This document shows positions 16,485 to 27,402 of a stretch of DNA of 64,000 nucleotides, piece after piece (position 1 is the first letter of the stretch; each line of letters begins with the position of its first letter). The notes beneath the pieces are model-generated. The model had not been told where the DNA came from and made no database searches. It saw nothing but the letters and a program-made list of their open reading frames with translations. The stretch is taken from the NCBI GenBank assembly GCA_029782215.1, contig JAKOVD010000041.1, forward strand, positions 1 through 64,000, read 5' to 3'. A program made the translations under genes and the position numbers. The DNA is from Chloroflexota bacterium (lineage in GTDB: Bacteria; Chloroflexota; Anaerolineae; J102).

Positions 16485-17759
16485 CTAAGTGCGAGACCCG
16501 ATATCGCGACGGTAGTGCATACCGGGAAAGTCGATCATCCCTATCCCCGCATAGGCGCGGTCCAGGGCTTGCTGCTTGTCTACGCCGACAGCCGTGACCG
16601 CCAGCACACGTCCCCCTGAGGTCCGCAGGCTGCCATCAGGCGCCAACGCCGTCCCGGCATGGAATACCTTGAGGCCCGGCAGCGCCTCCGCCGCGGCGGC
16701 GCCCCGGATCGGCAGGTTCTTGGGATAGTCGCCGGGATACCCTGGGGCGGCGGCAATGATGCAGGCAGCGGCTTGAGGGCTCCACCTCAGCTCCTCAGCA
16801 TGCAGCCGGCCGGCCACGCAGGCCTGCAGGATGGCGTAGAGATCGCCGTCCAGCAGCGGGAGCAGAACCTCCGTCTCCGGATCACCAAAGCGGCAGTTGA
16901 ACTCGAGCACCTTGGGACCACCGGCGGTCAACATCAGACCGGTATAGAGCACCCCGCGATACGGCGTCCCCGCGGCCGCCATGCCCTCCACGACCGGGCG
17001 CAGCACGCTTTCCTCCACGACCGCCGTTTCCTCCGGTGACAGCAGCGGCGCCGGCGCATAGACGCCCATGCCGCCGGTGTTGGGGCCGCGGTCGCCGTCG
17101 AAAACCTGCTTGTGGTCCTGCGCCAACGGCATCAGCGCCCAGCGCCGGCCGTCCACAAAGGCCAGCACCGACACTTCCTGCCCCTGCAGGCGCTCCTCAA
17201 TCACGACCTCGTCGCCGGCGGCGCCAAACTGCCGCTGGCGCATGATGGCGACCACGGCCTCTTCAGCTTCGAGCCGTGACTCCGGCACCACCACGCCTTT
17301 GCCCGCGGCCAGGCCCGAGGCCTTCACAACCACGTCAAAAGCAGCCGTCTGCAAGAAGGCGAGGGCGTCTTCGGTCGCGCCGAAGACGCGGTAGGCCGGC
17401 GATGGAATGCCGTGCCGGGCCATGAAAGCACGGGCGAAGGCCTTGGAGCCTTCCAGGCGGGCGGCCGCTGCCGGCGGTCCGAAGGCGGGAATGCCGGCGC
17501 CGGCGAAGGCATCGATGATGCCGGCAGCCAGGGGAGTCTCGGGCCCGACGACGGCCAGGGCGATGGCCTCGCGCCGAGCGAAGGCGGTCAACGAGGTGAA
17601 GTCCAGCGGATCAATGGCGACATTCTCGCACCTGGCCTCGGCGGCCGTGCCGCCGTTGCCGGGCGCCACGAAGATGCGCCCCACGTCGGGCGACTGCGCC
17701 AGCTTCCAGGCCAGGGCGTGCTCACGCCCGCCACTGCCGATGACTAGCAGCGTGTCCAT
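16485..17759 (-). CDS. purD: Phosphoribosylamine-glycine ligase (GAR synthetase)
   Basis: ATP-grasp enzyme joining glycine to phosphoribosylamine. 424 residues, normal length. The N-terminal GSGGREHALAWKL motif, the ATP-grasp lysine region FDVVVKASGLAAGKGVVV, and ALMPLAQDHKQVFDGDRGPNTGGMG are all present, as is the C-terminal RVLAVTAVG. ATG at 17759 is three bases after the purF stop, so the two are tightly coupled. It is followed by the GH1 gene. Confidence 0.96.
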   Translation of the reverse strand: MDTLLVIGSGGREHALAWKLAQSPDVGRIFVAPGNGGTAAEARCENVAIDPLDFTSLTAFARREAIALAVVGPETPLAAGIIDAFAGAGIPAFGPPAAAARLEGSKAFARAFMARHGIPSPAYRVFGATEDALAFLQTAAFDVVVKASGLAAGKGVVVPESRLEAEEAVVAIMRQRQFGAAGDEVVIEERLQGQEVSVLAFVDGRRWALMPLAQDHKQVFDGDRGPNTGGMGVYAPAPLLSPEETAVVEESVLRPVVEGMAAAGTPYRGVLYTGLMLTAGGPKVLEFNCRFGDPETEVLLPLLDGDLYAILQACVAGRLHAEELRWSPQAAACIIAAAPGYPGDYPKNLPIRGAAAAEALPGLKVFHAGTALAPDGSLRTSGGRVLAVTAVGVDKQQALDRAYAGIGMIDFPGMHYRRDIGSRT

Positions 17760-17762
17760 GGG

Positions 17763-19259
17763 CTAGGTGCGATCGGAGGGAGCAGGACGTGCGGTCAGGG
17801 TCAGCTCATCGAACGGTTCTTTCAACTCGACCGGATAAGCCCCGCTGAAACAGGCGTGGCAGTGACCGGACGGAAGCCGGCTGCGGCGGTCCGCGGTGAT
17901 GGCCGCCAGCATGCCTTCCAGGCTCAGGTAGGCCAGGCTGTCGGCGCCGATCTGCGCCCGGATGGCCTCGACCTCGGCGTTGGCGCCGATCAGCTCGGCG
18001 CGGGTGGGCATGTCGATGCCCATGAAGCAGGGCCAACGCACCGGCGGGCTGGAGATGCGCACGTGCACCGCGGTGGCGCCGCCCTCGCGCAGGAGCTGCA
18101 CCAAGGGTCCCGCCGTGTTGCCGCGCACGATGCTGTCATCCACCATCACCACCCGCTTGCCCTCCAGATTGCTGTACAAGGGATTGTACTTGAGGCTCAC
18201 GCCCATCTTGCGGAGATGGTCACCCGGCTGGATAAAGGTGCGGCCGATATAGCGGTTCTTGGTGAACCCCTCGCTGAAGGGAATGCCCGACTCCACGGCA
18301 TAACCGATGGCGGCCGGCGTCGAGGAATCGGGCACGCCGATCACCAGGTCGGCGTCTGCCGGCGCTTCCCGGGCCAGGTAACGCCCCAGGTTCTGGCGTA
18401 CGTGGTGGACGGTCTGCCCTTCGAACATCGAGTCGGGACGGGCGAAGTAGACATACTCAAAGCTGCAGAAGTTCGGCGCCTCCTGGCGGCGGGAACGGTT
18501 GCTGTGAAAGCCGGAGGCGTCCACGCGCACGATCTCACCCGGCGCCAGCTCGCGCACGTGCCGGGCGCCGAGGGTCCCGAGCGCGCAGGATTCACTGGCG
18601 AAAACATAGCCCTTCTCCCCCTCCCAGTCCAGCTCGCCCAGGCACAGGGGCCGGAACCCCCAGGGGTCGCGCACGGCGTAGAGCGCCTCGCGGGTGAGGA
18701 TGGCCAGGCAGTAGGCGCCAAGAGCGCGGTCCATGAAGGCGCTGATGCGGTCTTCCCAGCTTCCCGTCGGCATCCACAGGGCCAGAGGATTGCTGCCCCC
18801 CACGGTGGGCATGGCCAGCATCTGCGTGATCACCTCGCTGTCGGAAGTGGAGGTCAGGCCCACGCCCCGCTGCAGAAGCTCTCGGCGGAGCTGGACGGCG
18901 TTGGTCAGGTTGCCGTTGTGCGCAACGGCGAGAGGACCGTGGAAGGTCTCGATCAGGTAGGGTTGGGCATTGCGCAGAATGCTGCTCCCCGTGGTCGAAT
19001 AGCGCGTGTGGCCAATGCCGAAGTGCCCGTGCAGGGGCGCCATGTTGGCCTCGTTGAAGACCTGCGCCACCAGGCCCATGTCTTTATGTAAATACGTCTG
19101 CTGGCCGTCGCAGGTGGCAATGCCGGCGCTCTCCTGGCCGCGGTGGTTAAGGGCATAAAGGGCAAAGAACAGGGTGCGGGCGGCGTCGCCGGCCTGGCTG
19201 CGAGACGGCAAAAAAACGCCTGCTATGCCGCAGGCTTCCTCGAGGCGATCCGTATCCAT
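17763..19259 (-). CDS. purF: Amidophosphoribosyltransferase
   Basis: First committed step of purine synthesis: glutamine plus PRPP to phosphoribosylamine. With ATG at 19259 there is a nine-residue propeptide and then Cys10 (EEACGIAGVF), the Ntn nucleophile exposed after processing. The PRPP loop is VVMVDDSIVRGNTAG. Cysteines at NFCSFEYVY and in the C-terminal CHACFSGAYP match the Bacillus-type form with a 4Fe-4S cluster. 498 residues. Another ATG seven codons upstream (19280) is possible. It heads the pur operon; a candidate promoter lies about 65 bases upstream. Confidence 0.95.
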   Translation of the reverse strand: MDTDRLEEACGIAGVFLPSRSQAGDAARTLFFALYALNHRGQESAGIATCDGQQTYLHKDMGLVAQVFNEANMAPLHGHFGIGHTRYSTTGSSILRNAQPYLIETFHGPLAVAHNGNLTNAVQLRRELLQRGVGLTSTSDSEVITQMLAMPTVGGSNPLALWMPTGSWEDRISAFMDRALGAYCLAILTREALYAVRDPWGFRPLCLGELDWEGEKGYVFASESCALGTLGARHVRELAPGEIVRVDASGFHSNRSRRQEAPNFCSFEYVYFARPDSMFEGQTVHHVRQNLGRYLAREAPADADLVIGVPDSSTPAAIGYAVESGIPFSEGFTKNRYIGRTFIQPGDHLRKMGVSLKYNPLYSNLEGKRVVMVDDSIVRGNTAGPLVQLLREGGATAVHVRISSPPVRWPCFMGIDMPTRAELIGANAEVEAIRAQIGADSLAYLSLEGMLAAITADRRSRLPSGHCHACFSGAYPVELKEPFDELTLTARPAPSDRT

Positions 19260-19322
19260 TGGCCAAACAGCAGGGGCCATATGCCGCGCATCCTGATGTC
19301 CGAAGTGAAGAGCGTGGCTGCA

Positions 19323-19350
19323 AGTGTAGCACGGGCGCAATCACGGACAA
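19323..19350 (-). promoter_or_regulatory. Candidate promoter of purF operon
   Basis: On the minus strand TTGTCC (19345-19350) is followed after 16 bases by TACACT (19323-19328), four of six matches to consensus in each box. The start codon lies about 60 bases downstream. No purine-riboswitch-like fold was recognised in the short leader. Confidence 0.35.
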
Positions 19351-19553
19351 AGCCTGCGGCCGCGCGGTGCTGTCCCGCGTGTGACTGAACCAGAGGGAAG
19401 GCCGACTTCCGTGCAGCGTCGCCGCCATCTGCCATCCGGCATAGCAACGAATAGCCAGAAGGCAGATTTCAGCACCTTCGATTTCTGCTACAATCGACTA
19501 CTAGTGCAAAGTTGCACGAACCAGGTGCTCTCCTGACGGGGCGCCTGGCCAGG

Positions 19554-20014
19554 TCACGAGCTGTCTGCTGGCCGATGGATGGCGCAGCACCCTTGCGGTG
19601 GCAGCCCGCCAACCTGGGCATCCCAGGCCTGGCAGTAGAAGCCTTGAATCCTCTCGCACTTGCCGTGGCTCCCGTACCCGATCAGCGTATGCAAATCCTG
19701 ATTCCGAATCCCGCGATTGGCGCATTCCGGGTTCCGACACGCATGCCCTTCCGTCGCTATCTGCTTCTTGCCGCCGCGTCGGCTCTTCACCTCCGACCAC
19801 GGACGCGGCAGATCCCGCTCCCGCACCACACGCTCGCACCGGCTGGCATGCCGCCGGCAGTGCGGGCCGTCATCCGGCGTCCGCGGCCGCAATTGCCGCA
19901 CCTTCTTGGCGGGCTCAATCTTCCATCCCTTGCTTCGCCACAACTCCAGAACCGCCACAACCAAAACAGCACCAAAACAGTACCTGCGAATATCACACAG
20001 TCGTTGCGATCCAT
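19554..20014 (-). pseudogene. Truncated, frameshifted transposase
   Basis: Remnant of a transposase. The conserved region reads RSKGWKIEPAKKVRQLRPRT, then a zinc-ribbon-like segment (CRNPECANRGI, LIGYGSHGKCERIQGFYCQA), a pattern I associate with a transposase family common in Chloroflexota. The apparent start ATG at 20014 is in a different frame from this region, so there is a frameshift in the first 40 codons. The protein ends soon after FYCQA, before any catalytic DDE domain. The upstream 53 bp recur inverted at 22001. Confidence 0.6.
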
Positions 20015-20053
20015 GGGAGAATCTCCTGCTCACCAGCTCAACTCAAGCCGATC
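20001..20053 (-). repeat. Transposase leader, inverted copy A (53 bp)
   Basis: Contains the ribosome site and first codons of the truncated transposase (GCAGGAGATTC...CCATGGATCGCAACGA). It matches 49 of 53 bases with the segment at 22001-22053 on the opposite strand. Confidence 0.85.
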
Positions 20054-20400
20054 TGGCAAGCATATCCCCCACCCGAGCGCCTGTCCATGTTGTTCTTTTG
20101 TTCCTCCCCGCAACCCGGCGCCCATTGGAATTCCCAACTGCAGTGCCAGTACCATCGCCTTGGGCATCATAGGTGAGACTCGCATACCATTGGTGCTGCC
20201 CGGCTTCGGTGACGACGATGATGGCCGAAGAAACGACGCCGGAGGTTGATATCTCGCGTGCATAGATGTTCAATCCTGTGGCTGCCATCATGCCTTGCCA
20301 GGCCACCGGATACAGTCCCCGCTGAGGATTATAGGCAACACTGGGTTCGCCGAGACTGGCGGCACGCGACACCACTTCGGGACAATCGGCAATCGCGAAA
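20043..20400 (-). pseudogene. Fragment of secreted repeat protein
   Basis: The minus-strand frame contains SVAYNPQRGLYPVAWQG, then ATGLNIYAREIST and QHQWYASLTYDAQ, resembling the YN...YLVVW...IYG repeat of large extracellular proteins. There is no signal peptide or plausible start, and the frame runs into the transposase leader. Probably a relic. The 365 bases to the right (up to 20765) show nothing else I can support. Confidence 0.35.
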
Positions 20401-20765
20401 TTGTCGCCGATCAAATCCTGGGGTGCAGCCTGCTGCTGGCCAACAGCAACGCCACGATCCACATGCGGTGCATGGAGAACCTCCTTGCGGCGCCCACCAT
20501 GCTTCACCGGCCGCGCAAGTATTGAGGAAACCATCACAAGCTATGAGACTACGCACTTGTCACTGTAATTCTTTCTACATCCCACTTCTGTGGTCGCTGG
20601 CACTATCCGCATGTGCGAAATCCCGGTAACGGGGGAGTGCGATGCGGGGATGAGCAACGGGATGGATGTTCCTCAAACTGTAGTGAGTCTCGCATACGGA
20701 CTTGGAAAACTGCCTATGCTTTGGGCACTCATCAGTCGGGTTATCAACTCAACAGGAGGCGGATC

Positions 20766-21257
20766 ATGGCGTCAAAGCCACAAGCGAAGATCTTTCCCCA
20801 TCTCTGGTACGTGAAGGAGGCCGAAGAGGCGGCGACGTTCTACGCCTCCATCTTCCCGGACTCACGGGTGGACCGCGTGACCTCGCTACTGAGCGAGTCG
20901 CCGGGCGGCCCGGCGGGATCGGTCAAGGTGGTCGATTTCACCCTGCTGGGTCAGCGCTTTCAGGCCATCAGCGCGGGGCCACATCATGACTTCAACGATG
21001 CGATCTCGATGGTCGTATTGTGCGATGATCAGGAAGAGCTCGACCGATACTGGAACACCCTCCTTACGGGCGGAGGCAATGAGCAGGCGTGCGGATGGCT
21101 CATCGACAGATTCGGACTGAGGTGGCAAATCGTACCGGCAGTCCTGGACGAGATGATGCACGACGAAGACCCGGTGCGCTCGAAGCGAGTCACCGACGAG
21201 CTTCTGAAGATGGTGAAGCTGGACATCGCGGCGCTTGCAGAGGCCTACGGCTCGTGA
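20766..21257 (+). CDS. VOC-family protein, PhnB/3-demethylubiquinone methyltransferase-like
   Basis: 163-residue single-domain protein of the glyoxalase/bleomycin-resistance (VOC) superfamily, of the group often annotated as PhnB or 3-demethylubiquinone-9 3-methyltransferase. Typical blocks are FPHLWYVKEAEEAATFYASIFPDS, DFTLLGQRFQAISAG and the C-terminal WQIVPAVLDEMM. ATG at 20766 has AGGAGG seven bases upstream. It lies within the segment bounded by the inverted 53-bp copies and overlaps the next gene. The biochemical role of this group is unclear, and a methyltransferase activity should not be assumed. Confidence 0.88.
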   Translation: MASKPQAKIFPHLWYVKEAEEAATFYASIFPDSRVDRVTSLLSESPGGPAGSVKVVDFTLLGQRFQAISAGPHHDFNDAISMVVLCDDQEELDRYWNTLLTGGGNEQACGWLIDRFGLRWQIVPAVLDEMMHDEDPVRSKRVTDELLKMVKLDIAALAEAYGS

Positions 21258-21646
21258 GCGTTTCATCTGGTATTCGAGTCGCAGCAGGCCTTTCCTGGCT
21301 CTTCGCCTTTGGCCTTGGCATACCTTGCCTAATGGCGATCAGGAGTCTCAGAGCCGGCCGGGGAATTCCAATGGTCCTGGGTTTTCCCGCCTATGGGGGC
21401 GGTGGTTTTGAGCGTCATGGACTACAGACAACCGTCCCACTGCTCGTCGGTTTCCTCCTGGTCTGTGTCCTTGAGGCAATCGCCGGATACCTCCTCTGGG
21501 GCGGATTCAGGTCCGGCGGTATCCTCGCGATTGTCCTCCTGGCGCCAGGTGCGCTCTTTTGGTGGGGGTTCGATCTTCCCTATCCACCCATCGCTGCTGC
21601 CATCCAGACGATACTGCTCATCCTTGGCTGGCCGGGCCTCATGTGA
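21254..21646 (+). CDS. Small four-helix membrane protein
   Basis: 130-residue hydrophobic protein of unknown function. GTG at 21254 overlaps the TGA of the VOC gene (GTGA), so the two are probably translated together. About four membrane segments are visible (AAGLSWLFAFGLGIPCLMAI, VPLLVGFLLVCVLEAIAGYLL, ILAIVLLAPGALFWWGF, IAAAIQTILLILGW). The longer open frame upstream overlaps the VOC gene and is not used. No family recognised. Confidence 0.6.
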   Translation: MSVSSGIRVAAGLSWLFAFGLGIPCLMAIRSLRAGRGIPMVLGFPAYGGGGFERHGLQTTVPLLVGFLLVCVLEAIAGYLLWGGFRSGGILAIVLLAPGALFWWGFDLPYPPIAAAIQTILLILGWPGLM

Positions 21647-21769
21647 CCGATCCACGGCGCCGCTCAGCAACTCGCCGATAGGGGCGCCAATTTGACCACA
21701 CAGCCGGGGTTCGCAGTGCAGGTTTAGCGGCAAGGGAAGGCACAGGTGCAGATGCAGCCTTGGCTCAAC

Positions 21770-21990
21770 CTGAGGGCTTTGCCGCCGGACCAGCGGCAAA
21801 GCGGGTTGCTCGCCGGCGTATACATCGACGCTGGCAACACCCTCCATCCCATCGCTGTCGGCGGCGGTCAGCGTCAGACGGTGATGGCCGTTGCTGGTCC
21901 TTGCCCCATCCGTGATTGGCAGTTTCACCTGGGGCGGGGTGGGCGGCGAGGCTGGAGCGAAGAGGTGGACAGCGGGAATGCCGGGGGGCT
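21770..21990 (-). pseudogene. Fragment of secreted PKD/Big-like domain protein
   Basis: The minus-strand frame reads PAVHLFAPASPPTPPQ, then KLPITDGARTSNGHHRLTLT and AADSDGMEGVASVDVY, resembling a spacer plus an Ig-like extracellular domain. It has no start and loses coherence after about 70 residues. The rest of the 549-base gap 21647-22195 holds the inverted 53-bp copy and nothing else recognisable. Confidence 0.35.
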
Positions 21991-22000
21991 ATCCTAGTCG

Positions 22001-22053
22001 GATCGGCTTGAGTTGAGCCGGTAGGCAGGAGATTCCCCCATGGATCGCAACGA
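22001..22053 (+). repeat. Transposase leader, inverted copy B (53 bp)
   Basis: 92% identical to 20001-20053 on the opposite strand. It keeps the ribosome site and the codons MDRND, then diverges and stops within about 30 codons. It marks a second, almost entirely deleted copy of the same element. Confidence 0.85.
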
Positions 22054-22195
22054 TGTAGCGGACACCCTGCGGCCCTCAACCTGGGCGATTGCCTCAGCTA
22101 CACGGTCGCCAGACGCGCCGGCATGCCTTTGCTCTGTGTAGGCGGCGACTTTCCCCAAGACCGATCTGGCCCTCGCCTGAGAACCCGCCGGGCGG

Positions 22196-23431
22196 TCAGG
22201 CCGTGTGCGGGGCTGCCGGACCTCGCCTCATCGCCAGCAAGCCATAGCCTGCGGCCACCAGGGCGGCGACGCCGCCGGTCGCCAGGCCCCAGCGAGCGCC
22301 GGCGTACTGGCCGATGAAGCCAATGATGGGACCGCCGATGGCGGTTGAGCCAAGCACTGCCACCGCCCACAGGGCCATGACCCGGCCCCGCATCTGGGGA
22401 TCGCTGCCCAACTGCAGGGCCGTGTTGCCCGTCGATGAGAAATAGATCGAGCAAAAGCCCACGACCATGACGCCGGCGACGGTGAGCGGGAGCGTTGGCA
22501 TCACAGACGCGGCCAGGGCCGACAGCCCGAAGAAGAAAGCGGCGACGACCAGGGTGCGGAAGGAGGCGGATTTGCGGCTCGCCGTGGCAAGCCCCCCGAT
22601 GACCGCGCCCACGCCCAGGGCGGACGTCAGCGCGGCGTAGTTGCCCGCCGTCCCGGCAAAGGTAAACTCCGCCATCAACGGCAGGCTCACCTGGAACTCA
22701 TAGGTGAGGGTGCCGATGATGGCCATGATCACGAGGATGTGGCGAAGGAGGGGGGTGGCCCGCACATAGCGAAGCCCCTCACGAATCTGGCCCTTGCCTT
22801 TTGGTGCGACGGCCGCCGGGTTGAGCTCAGCCACGTGCATGGCCAGCAGCATGACGATGACGACAGCGTAGGACAGTCCATTGAGGACGAAACAGGGCGC
22901 CAGGCCAATGGTCGTGATCAGGATGCCGGCAATCGCCGGACCTATGATGCGCGAGACGTTCATCATCGTGGAGTTGAGCGAGACCGCATTGCGCAGATGC
23001 GGTGCGCCGACCATCTCGACGATGAAGGACTGACGCGTTGGGTTATCGATGGCGTTGATGAGTCCGAAGCAAAACGCCAGGGCCGCCACCATCCACAGGC
23101 GCACCCAGCCCGTGATCACCAGGAGGCCGAGCAGCAGCGCCAGCAGCCCAAATCCGGCCTGTGTGACCAGGAGCAGCCGGCGCTTCGGATACCGATCGGC
23201 CAGGGCGCCGCCCCACGGTGCGAAGAGCAAAACAGGCAGGTTCTGGAGGGCAGCGATCAACCCCAGGGCGGCGCCGGAGTTGGTCAGCTTGAGGACAAGC
23301 CAAGCCTGGGCAACCTGCTGGGTGAAGGTGCCCGACACCGAAATGGTCTGGCCGATGTAGTAGAGCCGGTAGTTGCGAACCCAAAGAGACGCGAAGGTCT
23401 CCCGGCCCCACTTCGCCAGGGACAGCGCCAT
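22196..23431 (-). CDS. MFS transporter, EntS/MFS_3-like
   Basis: 411-residue permease with 12 predicted helices. The N-terminal pattern LWVRNYRLYYIGQTISVSGTF and the loop ALADRYPKRRLLLVTQ between helices 2 and 3 are typical of the MFS_3 (enterobactin exporter-like) group of efflux proteins. The substrate is unknown. ATG at 23431 lies 39 bases after the zinc-ribbon gene of the cytochrome c maturation cluster, so cotranscription is possible. A role in that pathway is not implied. Confidence 0.85.
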   Translation of the reverse strand: MALSLAKWGRETFASLWVRNYRLYYIGQTISVSGTFTQQVAQAWLVLKLTNSGAALGLIAALQNLPVLLFAPWGGALADRYPKRRLLLVTQAGFGLLALLLGLLVITGWVRLWMVAALAFCFGLINAIDNPTRQSFIVEMVGAPHLRNAVSLNSTMMNVSRIIGPAIAGILITTIGLAPCFVLNGLSYAVVIVMLLAMHVAELNPAAVAPKGKGQIREGLRYVRATPLLRHILVIMAIIGTLTYEFQVSLPLMAEFTFAGTAGNYAALTSALGVGAVIGGLATASRKSASFRTLVVAAFFFGLSALAASVMPTLPLTVAGVMVVGFCSIYFSSTGNTALQLGSDPQMRGRVMALWAVAVLGSTAIGGPIIGFIGQYAGARWGLATGGVAALVAAGYGLLAMRRGPAAPHTA

Positions 23432-23470
23432 AGATTCCGCCTCGACGCGCAGGGTGAGGCCGGGGGAAGG

Positions 23471-24004
23471 CTATCCTGCCTGCGTCGCCTGGCCGCAGCG
23501 GCCGCAGAACCGATCGCCGGTCTTCAACGGTCCCCCGCAATGGCCGCAGTAACGGTCGGCGCGCACTGCGGGCGAGGAGGCGCCGTTGCGGCGGCGGGCG
23601 CCGGCGATGGCCGCTTCGACGGCGTCATCATCGGCGCCAGGCGCCAGGCGCACTGGCGCTGGCGCCTCACGGGCGGCGCTGATCTCCGCCTCTACCAGGG
23701 CGTCCAACTGCGGCGATGCCATCGACTGCTCGATGTCGTCGATCGAGCGCAGTACCGTGGCCGCTTGCTGGCGCAGGCGGCCGTCCTGCTGCTCGAAATC
23801 ATCCTGCGAGAGCTTGCCTGTCTCCAGGTCAAGGCGGGCATCGCGCACGGCGCCGTAGAGCATGTCACGCTGGTCGTAGAGATCGAGGAGACGGGGATCG
23901 ACGTCAACCTGGGCGCCAGGAACGACGGGGCGCGCCCGCAGGTAGGGCCAGAGGATGAACACACCTGCGCCGGCGATGAGTAGAAGAGCAGCGAGAATCC
24001 ACAT
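23471..24004 (-). CDS. Membrane-anchored zinc-ribbon protein, possible CcmI-like partner
   Basis: 177 residues: one N-terminal helix (MWILAALLLIAGAGVFILWP), a charged, probably coiled-coil region (DLYDQRDMLYGAVRDARLDL through ATVLRSIDDIEQ, about 40-92), and a C-terminal four-cysteine zinc ribbon (CGHC and CGRC, about 152-171). It follows ccmF by 21 bases. The N-terminal membrane helix plus coiled coil recalls CcmI, the apocytochrome chaperone of System I, but the zinc ribbon is not part of E. coli CcmH/I. The function is inferred from position only. Confidence 0.6.
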   Translation of the reverse strand: MWILAALLLIAGAGVFILWPYLRARPVVPGAQVDVDPRLLDLYDQRDMLYGAVRDARLDLETGKLSQDDFEQQDGRLRQQAATVLRSIDDIEQSMASPQLDALVEAEISAAREAPAPVRLAPGADDDAVEAAIAGARRRNGASSPAVRADRYCGHCGGPLKTGDRFCGRCGQATQAG

Positions 24005-24025
24005 AGGAGATCGAGGTTGAGCTGG

Positions 24026-26077
<2,052 letters not shown>

Positions 26078-26088
26078 GAAAAGAGACC

Positions 26089-26670
26089 TCAGGATGCGGG
26101 ATTGGCCAGCAGCGCCTGGATGCGCTGCTCAAGCTCGGAAGGTGGAATCGGGCCAACGAAGTAACCCTGCACGTTGCCCTGGGCATCGATGAAGAACGTT
26201 TCCGGCACGCCCTGGACGTGATAGGAGGTGTAGGCCTTGCTGCCCAGGTCATGCCCGTTGGGGAAGGTGATGCCAAACTCCTGGAGGTAGGGCACGGCGT
26301 TCTTGTCCTGGTCGAGGTAGGCCAGGCCGACGAACTGCACGTCCTTCTGATGTGACTTCCAGGCCTGCTCCAGCGTGGCGGCTTCCTCGCGGCAGGGCAC
26401 ACACCAGCTCGCCCAGAAGTTCATGACCACTGGCTTGCCGCGAAAGTCGGACAGGCGCACGCGCTGGCCGTCAAAGGTCGTGAAACTGACCTCAGGGGCG
26501 CGACCCGAGCTTGGGCGGACGCCGGGCGGGTTGAGCAGGCCCAACATGAAGACGGCGAGCAGGATCACACCAAGCAGGCCGACGAGGCCAATCACCAGCC
26601 AACCGCCGCGGCGTTGGCGTGCGGCAGGTTTCGCCTCGTCAAGACGAGGGGAAGAAGCGTTGTCGTTCAT
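26089..26670 (-). CDS. ccmG: Thiol-disulfide oxidoreductase, CcmG/DsbE/ResA type
   Basis: 193-residue membrane-tethered thioredoxin that keeps apocytochrome cysteines reduced. One N-terminal helix (about 23-46), then a thioredoxin fold with the active site WCVPC (Cys90 and Cys93) and the cis-proline loop [12 protein letters not shown] at 26670 overlaps the ccmH stop (ATGA). The position between ccmH and ccmF fits System I cytochrome c maturation. Confidence 0.93.
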   Translation of the reverse strand: MNDNASSPRLDEAKPAARQRRGGWLVIGLVGLLGVILLAVFMLGLLNPPGVRPSSGRAPEVSFTTFDGQRVRLSDFRGKPVVMNFWASWCVPCREEAATLEQAWKSHQKDVQFVGLAYLDQDKNAVPYLQEFGITFPNGHDLGSKAYTSYHVQGVPETFFIDAQGNVQGYFVGPIPPSELEQRIQALLANPAS

Positions 26671-27149
26671 TGGTCGGAAAGCTCGCGGTTCACGCGGGCG
26701 AGGTAGGGATCTTCAGGTTGGGGAACGTCGGCAGCCGCAGCAGGCGCCGCCGTCACGGCCGAGGCGGGCTTGCGCGTCCAGCGCAGCGTCAGGAACACGA
26801 TAGCGGCGAGGGCGCCGACGAGCAGAAGGATGGGGACGATCCAGGCCACCAGGCTGAACCCAGAGCGCGGGGGCTCGCCCAGGACGCTGGGACCGTAGAA
26901 CTCGACGAACTCCTGCTTGATCTGCTCAGGGGTCTTGCCGGCCTGCAAATCGATGGTGATCTGGTCGCGCATCTGCTCGCACACCTTCTGTTCGCACACA
27001 TCAAGCCGGATGCCATTGCAGATGGGGCACCACAGCTCCTGCGTGATCTGCTTTGCTTGCGCCGCCGGATCACCGCCCTGCGCGGCGGCCGGGATCACGA
27101 CTGCGGCCAGAATGAAGAGCGCGAGGGCGAGTCTTGTGATTACTTTCAT
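26667..27149 (-). CDS. ccmH: Cytochrome c-type biogenesis protein CcmH
   Basis: 160 residues: signal peptide (to about AAAQG), a small redox domain with CPIC at 41-44 in place of the family LRCxxC, and a C-terminal membrane helix ([22 protein letters not shown]). In System I, CcmH reduces or holds apocytochrome c for CcmF. Two extra cysteines (52 and 57; DVCEQKVC) are unusual and might form a second pair. A GTG two codons upstream is an alternative start. It is the first gene of the ccm set. Confidence 0.9.
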   Translation of the reverse strand: MKVITRLALALFILAAVVIPAAAQGGDPAAQAKQITQELWCPICNGIRLDVCEQKVCEQMRDQITIDLQAGKTPEQIKQEFVEFYGPSVLGEPPRSGFSLVAWIVPILLLVGALAAIVFLTLRWTRKPASAVTAAPAAAADVPQPEDPYLARVNRELSDQ

Positions 27150-27242
27150 GGACACTGGTCAGGCAAAGTGGAATTGGCAACGATGCCAGGCTGTCAAACA
27201 TTGTCACCGGATCAGGCAGCGTTGGCCTCAGGAACGGTATGG

Positions 27243-27248
27243 ATTATA
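27243..27248 (-). promoter_or_regulatory. -10 element (TATAAT) upstream of ccmH
   Basis: Perfect TATAAT on the minus strand about 95 bases before ccmH (GCTGCTATAATCC). A -35 match at 17 bases is poor (TGTTTG). Confidence 0.35.
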
Positions 27249-27377
27249 GCAGCCGGGACCCGCCCCAAACATGGGCTAGATCATACGCGGGATTAATAGA
27301 TGATTAACGTTCCGCACTCGGGCGTGGGGAATGGGGCGGGAGGCGTCGTGACGACTCCAGTTGTCCGTATGGACACG

Positions 27378-27393
27378 AACGACTGAAGTCGTT
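27378..27393. repeat. Short dispersed palindrome (copy 1)
   Basis: AACGACTGAAGTCGTT is a near-perfect palindrome and recurs at 61888-61903 and, with one change, at 61922-61937. A related degenerate copy (GTGACGACTCCAGTTG) lies about 30 bases away. Confidence 0.6.
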
Positions 27394-27402
27394 ACCCCAA
27401 TG

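Noticed and set aside
19512..20249. 245-residue plus-strand frame opposite the transposase remnant
   Set aside because: Opposite strand of the recognisable transposase fragment; composition is typical of a shadow and there is no ribosome site.
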